The notes below the pieces were generated by a model that was not told the origin of the DNA, did no database searches, and was given only the letters and a program-made list of their open reading frames with translations. This document shows, piece after piece, positions 18,728 through 27,226 of a stretch of DNA of 64,000 bases. A program made the translations under genes and the position numbers. Each line of letters starts with the position of its first letter. Position 1 is the first letter of the stretch. This stretch comes from Pseudomonas sp. (lineage in GTDB: Bacteria > Pseudomonadota > Gammaproteobacteria > Pseudomonadales > Pseudomonadaceae), in the NCBI RefSeq assembly GCF_030690725.1, contig NZ_JAUYGD010000007.1, forward strand, positions 1-64,000. The letters are read 5' to 3'.

Positions 18728-20071
18728 GTGCGGTCACTGTTCTGGCGCATCTTTGCCAGCTTCTGGCTGGCTATTGCCCTGGTTGCCGGGCTGTCCATGC
18801 TGCTTGGGCGCATGCTCAATCAGGACGCCTGGTTGCTCAGCCAGCACCCCGGTATGGATGACCTTGCCGAGAAGTGGACGCAACGCTACGAAAAGAAAGG
18901 CCCAAGCGCCGCCCAAGATCTGCTCGAACAACGCAAACGCAAGTTCCGTATTGATGTGCAGGTGCTTGATGACAGCGGCCAAGCCGTGGTCAAAGGCACC
19001 TTCCCGCCCCGCGCGGCGGCCTTTGAAGCCCGCCATCGCAATGAGAAACGCCTGCCCTGGCGCCGCCTGAGTGTCGACTACACCAGCCCGTACAGCGGTG
19101 AAACCTACCTGTTTATCTACCGCATCCCGAACCCCGAGGTCGCCGCCTGGCAGCGCGAGAGCCTGCTCTGGCCGCTGAGCGCACTGGGTATCGCGATGCT
19201 GGTGCTGACCCTGTTCAGCCTTTGGCTGACGCTGTCCATCACCCGTCCGCTGAATCGCCTGCGCGGCGCCGTGCATGATCTGGGGCAAACCGCTTATCAG
19301 CAGAACAGCCTGGCCAAACTGGCCGAACGGCGCGATGAACTTGGCGTGCTGGCGGCCGACTTCAACCGCATGGGCGAACGGGTGCAAGGCCTGATCAGCA
19401 GCCAGCGCCAGCTGCTACGTGACGTGTCTCATGAGCTGCGCTCACCGTTGGCGCGCCTGCGCATCGCTCTGGCGCTGACCGAGCGCGCCGACGCGACCGA
19501 ACGGGAAAAATACTGGCCGCGCCTGAGCCAGGAGTGCGACCGCCTGGAGGCGCTGATCAGTGAAATCCTCGCCCTCGCCCGCCTCGACGCCGAGCCAGGC
19601 GCAGCGCAGCCGATCAACCTCGACGAACTGCTGCACAAGTTGCAGGAAGACGCGCGCCTGGACGCGCCGGAGCAACAGATCAAGATTCAGCTGGAAAGCG
19701 GCCTGCAGCTCAACGGCTGGCCGGACATGCTGCAACGCGCGCTGGATAACCTGCTGCGCAACGCCCTGCGTTTCAACCCGGCTGGCCAGGCCATCGAGCT
19801 GACGACCAGGACAGACGCCGAGCAACTATGCCTGAGCGTGCGTGACCACGGCCCGGGCGTTGCGCCTGAGCTGCTGACGCGCCTTGGCGAGCCCTTCTAC
19901 CGCGCGCCCGGCCAGACCAGCAGCGGTCACGGCCTGGGCTTGGCCATTGCCCGCCGCGCCGCCGAGCGGCATGGCGGCCAACTGGAGCTGAGCAACCATG
20001 CGCAAGGCGGCTTTGTCGCCACCCTGCGCCTACCGCTTACTCCGCCGAATCAGGCGCAGGCCAAGCCCTGA
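18728..20071 (+). CDS. cpxA: Sensor histidine kinase, CpxA-like
   Basis: 447 residues. Membrane helix at 5-25, a periplasmic domain of about 130 residues, a second helix around 143-168, HAMP (ITRPLNRLRGAVHDLGQ), then HisKA with the phosphoacceptor in LRDVSHELRSPLARLRIAL. The ATP-binding domain has DNLLRNALRFNP (N-box), VRDHGPGV (G1) and GHGLGLAIARRAAERHGG (G2). The GTG start at 18728 has AAGGAG upstream. It is the partner of the CpxR-like regulator. Its 3' end overlaps the convergent nitroreductase gene by 35 bases. Confidence 0.9.
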   Translation: MRSLFWRIFASFWLAIALVAGLSMLLGRMLNQDAWLLSQHPGMDDLAEKWTQRYEKKGPSAAQDLLEQRKRKFRIDVQVLDDSGQAVVKGTFPPRAAAFEARHRNEKRLPWRRLSVDYTSPYSGETYLFIYRIPNPEVAAWQRESLLWPLSALGIAMLVLTLFSLWLTLSITRPLNRLRGAVHDLGQTAYQQNSLAKLAERRDELGVLAADFNRMGERVQGLISSQRQLLRDVSHELRSPLARLRIALALTERADATEREKYWPRLSQECDRLEALISEILALARLDAEPGAAQPINLDELLHKLQEDARLDAPEQQIKIQLESGLQLNGWPDMLQRALDNLLRNALRFNPAGQAIELTTRTDAEQLCLSVRDHGPGVAPELLTRLGEPFYRAPGQTSSGHGLGLAIARRAAERHGGQLELSNHAQGGFVATLRLPLTPPNQAQAKP

Positions 20072-20603
20072 CAAAGTCACTGACCTGTACCTGCGGCACC
20101 GCGCGCAATTCGCGCTCTGGGGTGCCGAGGTAGAGGTAGGCAATAACCTGCTCATCTGCGCTCAGCCCCAAGCCGGCAGCGACCTGCGCGTTGTAGGCCA
20201 TATCGCCGGTGCGCCAGACCGCGCCAATACCCTGGGCATGGGCAGCCAACAGAATCCCGTGAGCGGCGCAGCCGGCAGCCAACACCTGCTCCTGCGCCGG
20301 TACTTTCGGGCTGGCCTGCACGCGAGCAATCACCACCACCAGCAACGGCGCACGCAGCGGCATGGCGCGCGCCTTGGTCAAAGCTTCGGGGCTGGCATCG
20401 GCAGGCAGTGCTCGGGCAAACAGCTCGCCCAACTGCGCCAGCGCAGCACCTTCGACGGTGAGAAAACGCCAGGGCCGCAGCTGGCCATGGTCAGGTGCGC
20501 GCAAAGCGGCGCGAAACAAAAGCTCGCGCTGCGCAGCATCGGGGGCCGGCGCCATCAGGCGCGGCGCGGAAACACGGTTTAGCAACGCATCAAGAGCGTC
20601 CAT
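20037..20603 (-). CDS. Nitroreductase family protein
   Basis: 188-residue FMN-dependent nitroreductase-fold protein of the YdjA type. RAALRAPDHGQLRPWRFLTVEG carries the flavin-contacting residues; LAAGCAAHGILLAAHAQGIGAVWRTGDMA and YLYLGTPE complete the family signature. The enzyme is short, as in YdjA, which lacks part of the active-site cover. The natural substrate is unknown. ATG at 20603 is chosen for the GAGGTGG at proper distance; an upstream TTG is weaker. It overlaps the kinase gene tail to tail. Confidence 0.88.
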   Translation of the reverse strand: MDALDALLNRVSAPRLMAPAPDAAQRELLFRAALRAPDHGQLRPWRFLTVEGAALAQLGELFARALPADASPEALTKARAMPLRAPLLVVVIARVQASPKVPAQEQVLAAGCAAHGILLAAHAQGIGAVWRTGDMAYNAQVAAGLGLSADEQVIAYLYLGTPERELRAVPQVQVSDFVRAWPAPDSAE

Positions 20604-20676
20604 CAGCCACCTCGGCAATTGAAACAGACGACCATTCTAGTGCTTGAGCGCAGCGGAGGGGCAATCCGCACAGTTC

Positions 20677-21048
20677 TCAGGCTACCCGCTCAGGCGAAAC
20701 ACTCGGCAATACCGGCGGCATCAACGGCGGCAAGCCGTGTGCACTGCGCGCGGCATCGCAATGCGGGTTGTGCTCGCCGTTGACCCAGGAGGCCTCGAAT
20801 TCGCGGCAGGTGCTGGAGCGCTGTTCATACAGCGTACAGCGCACACCCTGGCCGACTTCACCGAGCAGGGCCGTGCAGCGCACGGGCTTTTGCTCCGTGC
20901 CGCGCATGGCGACTCGGTGTGGGGTGATCAGCACCACCTGATCATCGGGCACCACACCGCCCGCCGATTGGCACTCACCCCAGAAAAATGACACACGAAA
21001 ATGCGCGCAGCAGGCGCCACAGCTTAGACAAGGATTGCTATCGGACAT
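20677..21048 (-). CDS. YkgJ family cysteine cluster protein
   Basis: 123 residues with eight cysteines: CLSCGACCAHFRVSFFWGEC near the N-terminus, then VRCTALLGEVGQGVRCTLYEQRSSTCREF and NPHC. This CxxCGxCC pattern defines the zinc/iron-chelating YkgJ family; function unknown. It is divergent from the first trkH gene. Confidence 0.85.
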   Translation of the reverse strand: MSDSNPCLSCGACCAHFRVSFFWGECQSAGGVVPDDQVVLITPHRVAMRGTEQKPVRCTALLGEVGQGVRCTLYEQRSSTCREFEASWVNGEHNPHCDAARSAHGLPPLMPPVLPSVSPERVA

Positions 21049-21138
21049 GATTTGGCGGGCTCAGAAACCGGCAAGGGCCGGCACCTGACGGCTATTCTAT
21101 GCAGCGCCAAGCGCTTGTAAAGCGCGCATTATGGCGGC

Positions 21139-21166
21139 TGTACAGCGGCTGCAGCGCGCGTAGAAT
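21139..21166 (+). promoter_or_regulatory. Sigma-70-like promoter of the first trkH
   Basis: TGTACA, 16-base spacer, TAGAAT, ending 36 bases before the ATG at 21203. Both hexamers are only partial matches to consensus. Confidence 0.35.
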
Positions 21167-21202
21167 AACGCCCCTTTACCCTACAGAGCCTGAGCCGAAT
21201 CC

Positions 21203-22657
21203 ATGTCATTGCCGACACTGCGCATCATTGCTTTTATTCTCGGCATCTTCCTGATCACCCTGGCCGCCAGCATGTTGATCCCCATGCTGACGCTGCTGCT
21301 GTATTCGCGCACCGACGACCTCAACGCCTTTCTCTGGTCCAGCCTGGTGACCGCCGCTGCGGGTATTGCCATGGTCATTCCCGGACGACCCAAGGACGCG
21401 CAGCTGCGCCCGCGCGACATGTACCTGCTGACCACCGGCAGTTGGCTGGTGGTGTGCATCTTCGCCGCCCTGCCGATGGTGCTGATTCACCACATCAGCT
21501 ACACCGACGCCTTCTTCGAGACCATGTCCGGCGTTACCACCACCGGCTCAACCGTGCTATCGGGCCTGGACCACGCCTCCCCTGGCCTGCTGATCTGGCG
21601 CTCGATGCTGCAATGGCTGGGCGGCATCGGCTTTATCGGCATGGCGGTGGCGATTCTGCCGCTGCTGCGCGTCGGCGGCATGCGCCTGTTCCAGACCGAA
21701 TCCTCCGACTGGGGCGAGAAGGTCATGCCACGCTCGCATATGGCGGCCAAATACATCCTGTTTATCTACCTGGGCCTGACCCTGAGCGGCTTTCTTGGCT
21801 ACTGGCTCGCCGGCATGACGCCCTTCGATGCAATCAACCATGCGATGACCTCGATCTCCACCGGCGGCTACTCGACCTCGGACTCATCCCTGGCCAACTG
21901 GAACCAGCCAGCCGTGCACTGGGTCGCGGTGATACTGATGATCTTCGGCGGCCTGCCCTTTACCCTGTATGTCGCCACCCTGCGCGGGAACCGCAAAGCG
22001 CTTTACAAGGACCACCAGGTACGCGGTTTTATTGGCTTTCTGCTGGCCACCTGGCTGGTGTTCGGCACCTGGCTGTGGCTGCACTCGGATAACAGCTGGC
22101 TGGATGCGTTTCGCATCGTCGCGGTGAATGTCACCTCAGTGGTCACCACCACCGGCTATGCACTGGGCGACTACACCACCTGGGGCAGTTTCGCCGTGCT
22201 GCTGTTCTTCTACCTGACCTTTGTCGGCGGCTGCTCGGGGTCCACTTCCGGCGGATTGAAGATCTTTCGCTTTCAGGTGGCCTATGTGCTGTTGCGGGCC
22301 AACCTGCAGCAACTGGTGCACCCGCGTGCGGTGATCAAGCAGCAGTACAACAACCATAACCTCGATGAAGAAATTGTCCGCTCGCTGATCACCTTTTCGT
22401 TCTTCTTCACCATCACCATCGGCGTGATTGCCCTCGGCCTGACCTTGCTTGGCCTGGACTGGGTAACCGCGCTGACCGGCGCAGCGACGGCGGTGTGTAA
22501 CGTGGGCCCCGGTTTGGGGCCAATCATCGGCCCAGCGGGTAATTTCTCCAGCCTGCCGGATGCCGCAAAGTGGTTGCTGACCATCGGCATGCTGCTCGGC
22601 CGCCTGGAAATTCTCACCGTACTGGTACTGGTCACTCGGGCATTCTGGCGGCATTGA
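21203..22657 (+). CDS. trkH: Trk-type potassium transporter, first copy
   Basis: 484-residue inner-membrane TrkH family K+ translocator with about ten hydrophobic segments and four P-loop repeats. Selectivity regions are visible as SGVTTTGSTVLSGLD, SISTGGYSTSDSS, VTTTGYALGDYTTW and TAVCNVGPGLGP. GGCSGSTSGGLKIFRFQ is the family hallmark. It works with the cytosolic TrkA NAD-binding regulator, which is not in this window. A second, very similar gene of equal length follows after 71 bases. Confidence 0.95.
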   Translation: MSLPTLRIIAFILGIFLITLAASMLIPMLTLLLYSRTDDLNAFLWSSLVTAAAGIAMVIPGRPKDAQLRPRDMYLLTTGSWLVVCIFAALPMVLIHHISYTDAFFETMSGVTTTGSTVLSGLDHASPGLLIWRSMLQWLGGIGFIGMAVAILPLLRVGGMRLFQTESSDWGEKVMPRSHMAAKYILFIYLGLTLSGFLGYWLAGMTPFDAINHAMTSISTGGYSTSDSSLANWNQPAVHWVAVILMIFGGLPFTLYVATLRGNRKALYKDHQVRGFIGFLLATWLVFGTWLWLHSDNSWLDAFRIVAVNVTSVVTTTGYALGDYTTWGSFAVLLFFYLTFVGGCSGSTSGGLKIFRFQVAYVLLRANLQQLVHPRAVIKQQYNNHNLDEEIVRSLITFSFFFTITIGVIALGLTLLGLDWVTALTGAATAVCNVGPGLGPIIGPAGNFSSLPDAAKWLLTIGMLLGRLEILTVLVLVTRAFWRH

Positions 22658-22691
22658 GTGAAATAGGCCGGGCGATAAACAAGCCCGATAA

Positions 22692-22699
22692 CCTAGACT
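22692..22699 (+). promoter_or_regulatory. CCTAGACT -10-like element before the second trkH
   Basis: Same octamer as before cpxP, 29 bases before the second trkH ATG. It implies the second copy has its own, possibly stationary-phase, promoter. Confidence 0.45.
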
Positions 22700-22728
22700 C
22701 CTGCTACTTATGCAATGGAACCGCTTAG

Positions 22729-24183
22729 ATGGCTTGGCCGACTTTACGGATCATCGCGTTTATCAATGGCATCTTTCTTCTGACCCTGGCGATCAGCATG
22801 GCCGTGCCCATGCTGACCCTGGTGCTGTTTGCGCGGCCTGACGAACTCAACGCGTTTCTCTGGTCCAGCCTGATCACCTTTATCGCCGGCATCGCGATGA
22901 TTGCCCAGGGCCGGCCCAAGGATGTGCAGCTGCGCCCGCGCGACATGTACCTGCTGACGGTATCCAGCTGGGTGCTGGTGGGCCTGTTCGCCTCGCTGCC
23001 CTTTATGTTTTCCCTGCATGTGGGCATCACCGACGCAGTGTTTGAAAGCATATCGGGCATCACCGCCACTGGCGCCACCGTGCTGAGCGGGCTGGACAGC
23101 ATGTCGCCGGGGATTCTGATCTGGCGCTCGCTGCTGCACTGGCTCGGCGGCATCGGTTTTATCGCCATGGCCGTGGCGATTCTGCCGATGTTGCGCATCG
23201 GTGGTATGCGCCTGTTCCAGACCGAGTCCTCGGACCGTTCCGAGAAGATCATGCCGCGCTCGCACATGGTCGCCAAGTACATGATCGCGGCCTACCTGGG
23301 CATCAGCCTGCTCGGCTGCCTGGCCCTGTGGACGGCGGGCATGGGCGGGTTCGACGCAATCAACCACACCATGTCAGCCATCGCCACTGGCGGTTTTTCC
23401 ACCTCGGACCAATCGGTGGGCAAATGGACCGAGCCGGCGGTGCACTGGGTCACCATCGTGCTGATGATCCTCGGCAGCGTGCCGTTCGTGCTGTTTGCTT
23501 CAATGCTGCGCGGCAACTACAAGGCTTTGATCAGGGACCAGCAGGTACGCGGCTTTCTCGGCATTTTGCTGAGCACCTGGCTGTTGCTCGGCACCTGGTA
23601 TTACCTGAGCACGGAACTGCACTGGCTCGAAGCCATTCGCCACGTGGCGTTCAACACCACCTCAATCATGACCACCACCGGCTTTGCCCTCGGCGATTAC
23701 ACGCTGTGGGGCGGTTTTGCCGGCATGCTGTTCTTCTACCTGGGGTTTATCGGTGGCTGCTCGGGCTCGACCGCCGGCGGGCTGAAGATATTTCGCTTCC
23801 AGGTGGCCTACGTGCTGCTCAGGGCCAACCTGATGCAGCTGATCCACCCGCGCGCGGTGATCAAACAGCAATACAACCGCCACCACCTGGATGAAGACAT
23901 CGTCCGTTCGATCCTGACCTTCTCGTTCTTCTTCACCATCACCATTGCCGTGCTGGCCCTGGGCCTGACGCTCTGTGGGCTGGACTGGATCACCGCCCTC
24001 AGCGGCGCGGCCAGCACCGTCTCCGGCGTCGGCCCCGGCATGGGCCCGATCATCGGCCCGGCGGGCAACTTCTCCAGCCTGCCGGACACCGCCAAGTGGC
24101 TACTGACCTTCGGCATGCTGCTCGGCCGCCTGGAAATATTGACAGTACTGGTGCTGATGCTGCCGGCCTTCTGGCGACATTAA
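22729..24183 (+). CDS. trkH: Trk-type potassium transporter, second copy
   Basis: Again exactly 484 residues and alignable end to end with the preceding TrkH by eye, including identical stretches such as IFRFQVAYVLLRANL. The pore motifs are SGITATGATVLSGLD, AIATGGFSTSDQS, MTTTGFALGDYTLW and STVSGVGPGMGP. The first loop has A where copy 1 has T, and the fourth loop differs, so ion affinity may differ. Tandem duplication followed by divergence is the simple reading; the two may act as low- and high-affinity (TrkH/TrkI-like) systems. It ends 8 bases from the convergent AraC gene. Confidence 0.94.
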   Translation: MAWPTLRIIAFINGIFLLTLAISMAVPMLTLVLFARPDELNAFLWSSLITFIAGIAMIAQGRPKDVQLRPRDMYLLTVSSWVLVGLFASLPFMFSLHVGITDAVFESISGITATGATVLSGLDSMSPGILIWRSLLHWLGGIGFIAMAVAILPMLRIGGMRLFQTESSDRSEKIMPRSHMVAKYMIAAYLGISLLGCLALWTAGMGGFDAINHTMSAIATGGFSTSDQSVGKWTEPAVHWVTIVLMILGSVPFVLFASMLRGNYKALIRDQQVRGFLGILLSTWLLLGTWYYLSTELHWLEAIRHVAFNTTSIMTTTGFALGDYTLWGGFAGMLFFYLGFIGGCSGSTAGGLKIFRFQVAYVLLRANLMQLIHPRAVIKQQYNRHHLDEDIVRSILTFSFFFTITIAVLALGLTLCGLDWITALSGAASTVSGVGPGMGPIIGPAGNFSSLPDTAKWLLTFGMLLGRLEILTVLVLMLPAFWRH

Positions 24184-24191
24184 GCGCGCAG

Positions 24192-25193
24192 CTACAGACG
24201 CGCGCGATACTCACCCGGCGTGGTGTCAAACCAGCGGCGGAAGGCGCGGAAGAAGTTGCTCGGGTCGGAGAAACCCAGCAGGTAGGAAATTTCCAGCAAG
24301 GTCAGATTGGCCCGGCCCAGATACTGCCCGGCCAGCTCGCGGCGCGTATCGTCGAGCAGGTGCTGGTAGCTGGTGCCTTCATCCTGCAGTCGCCGCTGCA
24401 AGGTGCGCTCGGACAGCAACAGCGCCTGCGCCACCGCTTCCCGCTTGGGCTCGCCCTGAGGCAACAGACGGCATAACACCTGACGCACCTGATGGGTCAC
24501 CCGCGTACCGGAAAAGCGCGCCAGGTAATCGCCGGCAAAGCGGTCATGCAGCTGCGCCAGCGCCTCATTGGCCGATGGTAGCGGCGCATCCAGATCGGCC
24601 CGCTCGAACAGCAAGGCGTAATGCTCGGCATTGAATTTCAGCGGACACTGGAACACTTCCTCATAAGGCGCCAAATCCTCTGGAGCCGGCCCCATCAAAC
24701 TCACCAGGCGCGGGCGCAGCGGCTTGCCGGTCAGCCAGCGGCAGAATGCCAGGGAGTGTGCCAGCGAGGCCTCGGCGCTTTGCCGCGCCGAGGGCAGGCG
24801 ATCACCGTGGATTGCCAGAAGCATTTCATAGCCCTCTGGCGTGGGATGAAAACTGAGGTCGGCGCCCTCGCCAATAATCCGCTGATAGCGCACCAGGCGG
24901 GCAAAACCTTCCTGCAGGTTGCGGCTGCTCATCACCGCATAGCCAACCACGTTGAAGGACGATGGCCGTAGAATCTTCGCCATATTCAGGCCAATCGCCG
25001 GGTTGCCACTGGCTTCCACGGCCATGTGCCACAGCCGCGTCATGCCGTCCTGGGCAAAGCGCGCATCGGGGTCGCTCAAGGCGGCATAGTCGAGGCCCAA
25101 CTGGGCAAACAGGCTGCGGCAATCAACCCCGCCAAGCTCCAGGGCCGCGACAATGCCCGAGGCCCAGCTGGATGAAGTGGTACGTTCGCTCAT
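24192..25193 (-). CDS. AraC-family regulator (OruR/ArgR-like architecture)
   Basis: 333 residues: an N-terminal arabinose-binding-like domain (AALELGGVDCRSLFAQLGLDY...) of about 190 residues and a C-terminal double helix-turn-helix (LLLSERTLQRRLQDEGTSYQHLLDDTRRELAGQYL, EISYLLGFSDPSNFFRAFRRWFDTTPGEYR). This architecture occurs in regulators of amino-acid and fatty-acid related genes in Pseudomonas. The target cannot be read from context; neighbours are a K+ transporter (convergent) and an Mpo1-like gene (divergent). Confidence 0.9.
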   Translation of the reverse strand: MSERTTSSSWASGIVAALELGGVDCRSLFAQLGLDYAALSDPDARFAQDGMTRLWHMAVEASGNPAIGLNMAKILRPSSFNVVGYAVMSSRNLQEGFARLVRYQRIIGEGADLSFHPTPEGYEMLLAIHGDRLPSARQSAEASLAHSLAFCRWLTGKPLRPRLVSLMGPAPEDLAPYEEVFQCPLKFNAEHYALLFERADLDAPLPSANEALAQLHDRFAGDYLARFSGTRVTHQVRQVLCRLLPQGEPKREAVAQALLLSERTLQRRLQDEGTSYQHLLDDTRRELAGQYLGRANLTLLEISYLLGFSDPSNFFRAFRRWFDTTPGEYRARL

Positions 25194-25280
25194 GGCGTTT
25201 TCTTATTTTGAGTCAGCAAAAAGGGCGACAGAAGGATACTAAACTGGCACCTAATGTCAGTGGCCCAGCGCGTCAGTCGA

Positions 25281-25288
25281 CCTAGACT
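25281..25288 (+). promoter_or_regulatory. CCTAGACT -10-like element before the Mpo1-like gene
   Basis: Same octamer as at 18177, 22692, 30016 and 41460; here 61 bases before the ATG at 25350. Confidence 0.4.
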
Positions 25289-25349
25289 GCAAGTAAGCCG
25301 CCATAGCCGCAAGCCTGGTGGCACTCAAAAGAATAAGAGGAGGCCCCTG

Positions 25350-25667
25350 ATGAGCACTGAAACCCACGAACGCTACAACAGCTTCGCCGAGTTCTACCCC
25401 TATTACCTGCAGGAGCACAGCAACGCCACCTGCCGCCGCCTGCACTATGTCGGCAGCCTGCTGGTACTTTGCGTGCTGGGCTATGCCCTGGTCACTCAGC
25501 AGTGGCTGTGGCTGCTGGCCATACCGCTGATTGGTTACGGCTTTGCCTGGATCGGCCACTTTGTCTTCGAAAAGAATCGCCCCGCCACCTTTGATTACCC
25601 ACTCTATTCGCTGATGGGCGACTGGGTGATGCTCAAGGATGCCTTTACCGGGCGCATCAAGTTTTAA
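25350..25667 (+). CDS. Mpo1-like (DUF962) membrane protein
   Basis: 105 residues. FAEFYPYYLQEHSNATCRRLHYVGS carries the conserved histidines; two hydrophobic segments follow (LLVLCVLGYALVTQQWLWLLAIPLIGYGFAWIGHF), then FVFEKNRPATFDYPLYSLMGDWVM. The yeast homologue Mpo1 is an iron-dependent dioxygenase of 2-hydroxy fatty acids; whether the bacterial protein does this is inference. AGAGGAGG precedes the ATG. Confidence 0.88.
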   Translation: MSTETHERYNSFAEFYPYYLQEHSNATCRRLHYVGSLLVLCVLGYALVTQQWLWLLAIPLIGYGFAWIGHFVFEKNRPATFDYPLYSLMGDWVMLKDAFTGRIKF

Positions 25668-25721
25668 CCGCCCGCCCCGGCGACCGCTGACACAGGCGGC
25701 ACTGCCGTTCGGCTGCCGCGC

Positions 25722-25750
25722 TTGGCGGTTGCGGTGGGCTTGGTTATGAT
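25722..25750 (+). promoter_or_regulatory. Sigma-70-like promoter of cyaB
   Basis: TTGGCG, 17-base spacer, TATGAT, 88 bases before the cyaB ATG. Good spacing and a good -10. Confidence 0.5.
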
Positions 25751-25837
25751 CCCTGGCTTATTTTGCGCAGCCGGCACGGTGCGCCACCCAGGTGCCCAGC
25801 AGAGGTGCCAGACGAGCAGCAGGGATTGTCCCATCGG

Positions 25838-27226
25838 ATGAATGTCAAAAGCGCCCCCCGAATTTCCGCACTGCCGGCTCCGCCGCTGCGTGAGTACTAC
25901 TCCCGCGTCCTGGCCTATATCGCCATCGCTGCCAGTATTGCTGCTGGCACCTACACCCAGCATTTCGGCTACGACATTCTCTGGATGGTGCCCTACGCCC
26001 TGCTTTACCCGCACCTGGCGCACCATCTGAGCCTGCGCTTCAAACGCGAGCATCCGCAGCGCACCACCCTCAGCCTGCTGTTTATTGACGCTGTGCATGC
26101 CGGCGGCGCGCTGGCCCTGCTTGGTTTCTCGGTGGTCCCCAGCCTGATGTCGCTGCTGATTTTGCTGTTCAGCGCGCTGGTCATCGGTGGCGTACGTCAC
26201 CTCGCCCTGGCCTCGCTGATTGCCCTAAGCGGCGCGGTGTTCTGTGCGGCGCTGTTCCAGGTCAAGCTGAACATCAACACCCCACCGCTGGTGGCACTGG
26301 TCAGCATCTTTTTCACCACCCTGTATATCTGCATCACCGCCTACTTTGTGCACCAGCAGGGCTTGCGCCTGGCACAGGTGCGCAGCGAAATAACCCGCGA
26401 ACAGGAAAAAGCCGCACGCCTGGCGCGCAATCTGGCCAAGTACCTGTCACCACAGGTGTGGGAATCGATCTTCACCGGCAAGAAGAGCGTGCGCCTGGAA
26501 ACCCAGCGCAAGAAGCTCACGGTGTTTTTCTCCGACATCAAGGGCTTTACCGAACTGTCCGAAGAACTGGAAGCCGAAGCCCTGACTGATCTGCTCAACA
26601 CCTACCTCAATGAAATGTCGAAGATCTGCCTGAAATACGGCGGCACCATCGACAAATTCATCGGCGACTGCGTGATGGTATTTTTTGGCGACCCGAGCAG
26701 CAAAGGCGCGAAGAAAGATGCGGTGAATGCCGTGTCCATGGCCATCGCCATGCGCAAGCATATGAAGGTGCTACGCCAGCAGTGGCGCGCCCAGGGCATC
26801 ACCAAACCGCTGGAAATTCGCATGGGCCTGAACACCGGTTATTGCACGGTGGGCAACTTCGGCGCCGATACTCGCATGGATTACACCATCATCGGCCGCG
26901 ACGTGAACCTCGCCAGCCGCCTGGAAAGCGCCGCCGAAGCCGGTGAAATTCTGATCTCCCACGAGACCTATTCGCTGATCAAGGACGTGATCATGTGCCG
27001 CGACAAGGGCCAGATCAACGTCAAGGGTTTTACCCGCCCGGTGCAGATCTATCAGGTGGTGGATTTCCGCCGCGACCTGGGCGCCACCTCCAGCTATGTC
27101 GAGCACGAACTACCTGGCTTTTCCATGTACCTGGATACCAACGGCATCCAGAACTTCGACAAGGAAAAGGTTATCCAGGCCCTCAGTCAGGCAGCCGATA
27201 AGTTGCGTGACAAGGTGATCATGTAG
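25838..27226 (+). CDS. cyaB: Class III adenylate cyclase, CyaB type
   Basis: 462 residues, nearly the length of P. aeruginosa CyaB. About six membrane helices (residues 22-200, MASE2 sensor) are followed by a class III cyclase domain. VFFSDIKGFTELSEELEAEAL holds the first metal aspartate, GGTIDKFIGDCVMVFFGDP the second, and GLNTGYCTVGNFGADTRMDYTIIGRDVNLASRLE the catalytic N/R region. It makes cAMP for Vfr-dependent control of virulence, type IV pili and surface sensing. ATG at 25838 gives the family length, but its ribosome binding site is weak. It overlaps the convergent glycosyltransferase gene by 8 bases. Confidence 0.93.
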   Translation: MNVKSAPRISALPAPPLREYYSRVLAYIAIAASIAAGTYTQHFGYDILWMVPYALLYPHLAHHLSLRFKREHPQRTTLSLLFIDAVHAGGALALLGFSVVPSLMSLLILLFSALVIGGVRHLALASLIALSGAVFCAALFQVKLNINTPPLVALVSIFFTTLYICITAYFVHQQGLRLAQVRSEITREQEKAARLARNLAKYLSPQVWESIFTGKKSVRLETQRKKLTVFFSDIKGFTELSEELEAEALTDLLNTYLNEMSKICLKYGGTIDKFIGDCVMVFFGDPSSKGAKKDAVNAVSMAIAMRKHMKVLRQQWRAQGITKPLEIRMGLNTGYCTVGNFGADTRMDYTIIGRDVNLASRLESAAEAGEILISHETYSLIKDVIMCRDKGQINVKGFTRPVQIYQVVDFRRDLGATSSYVEHELPGFSMYLDTNGIQNFDKEKVIQALSQAADKLRDKVIM

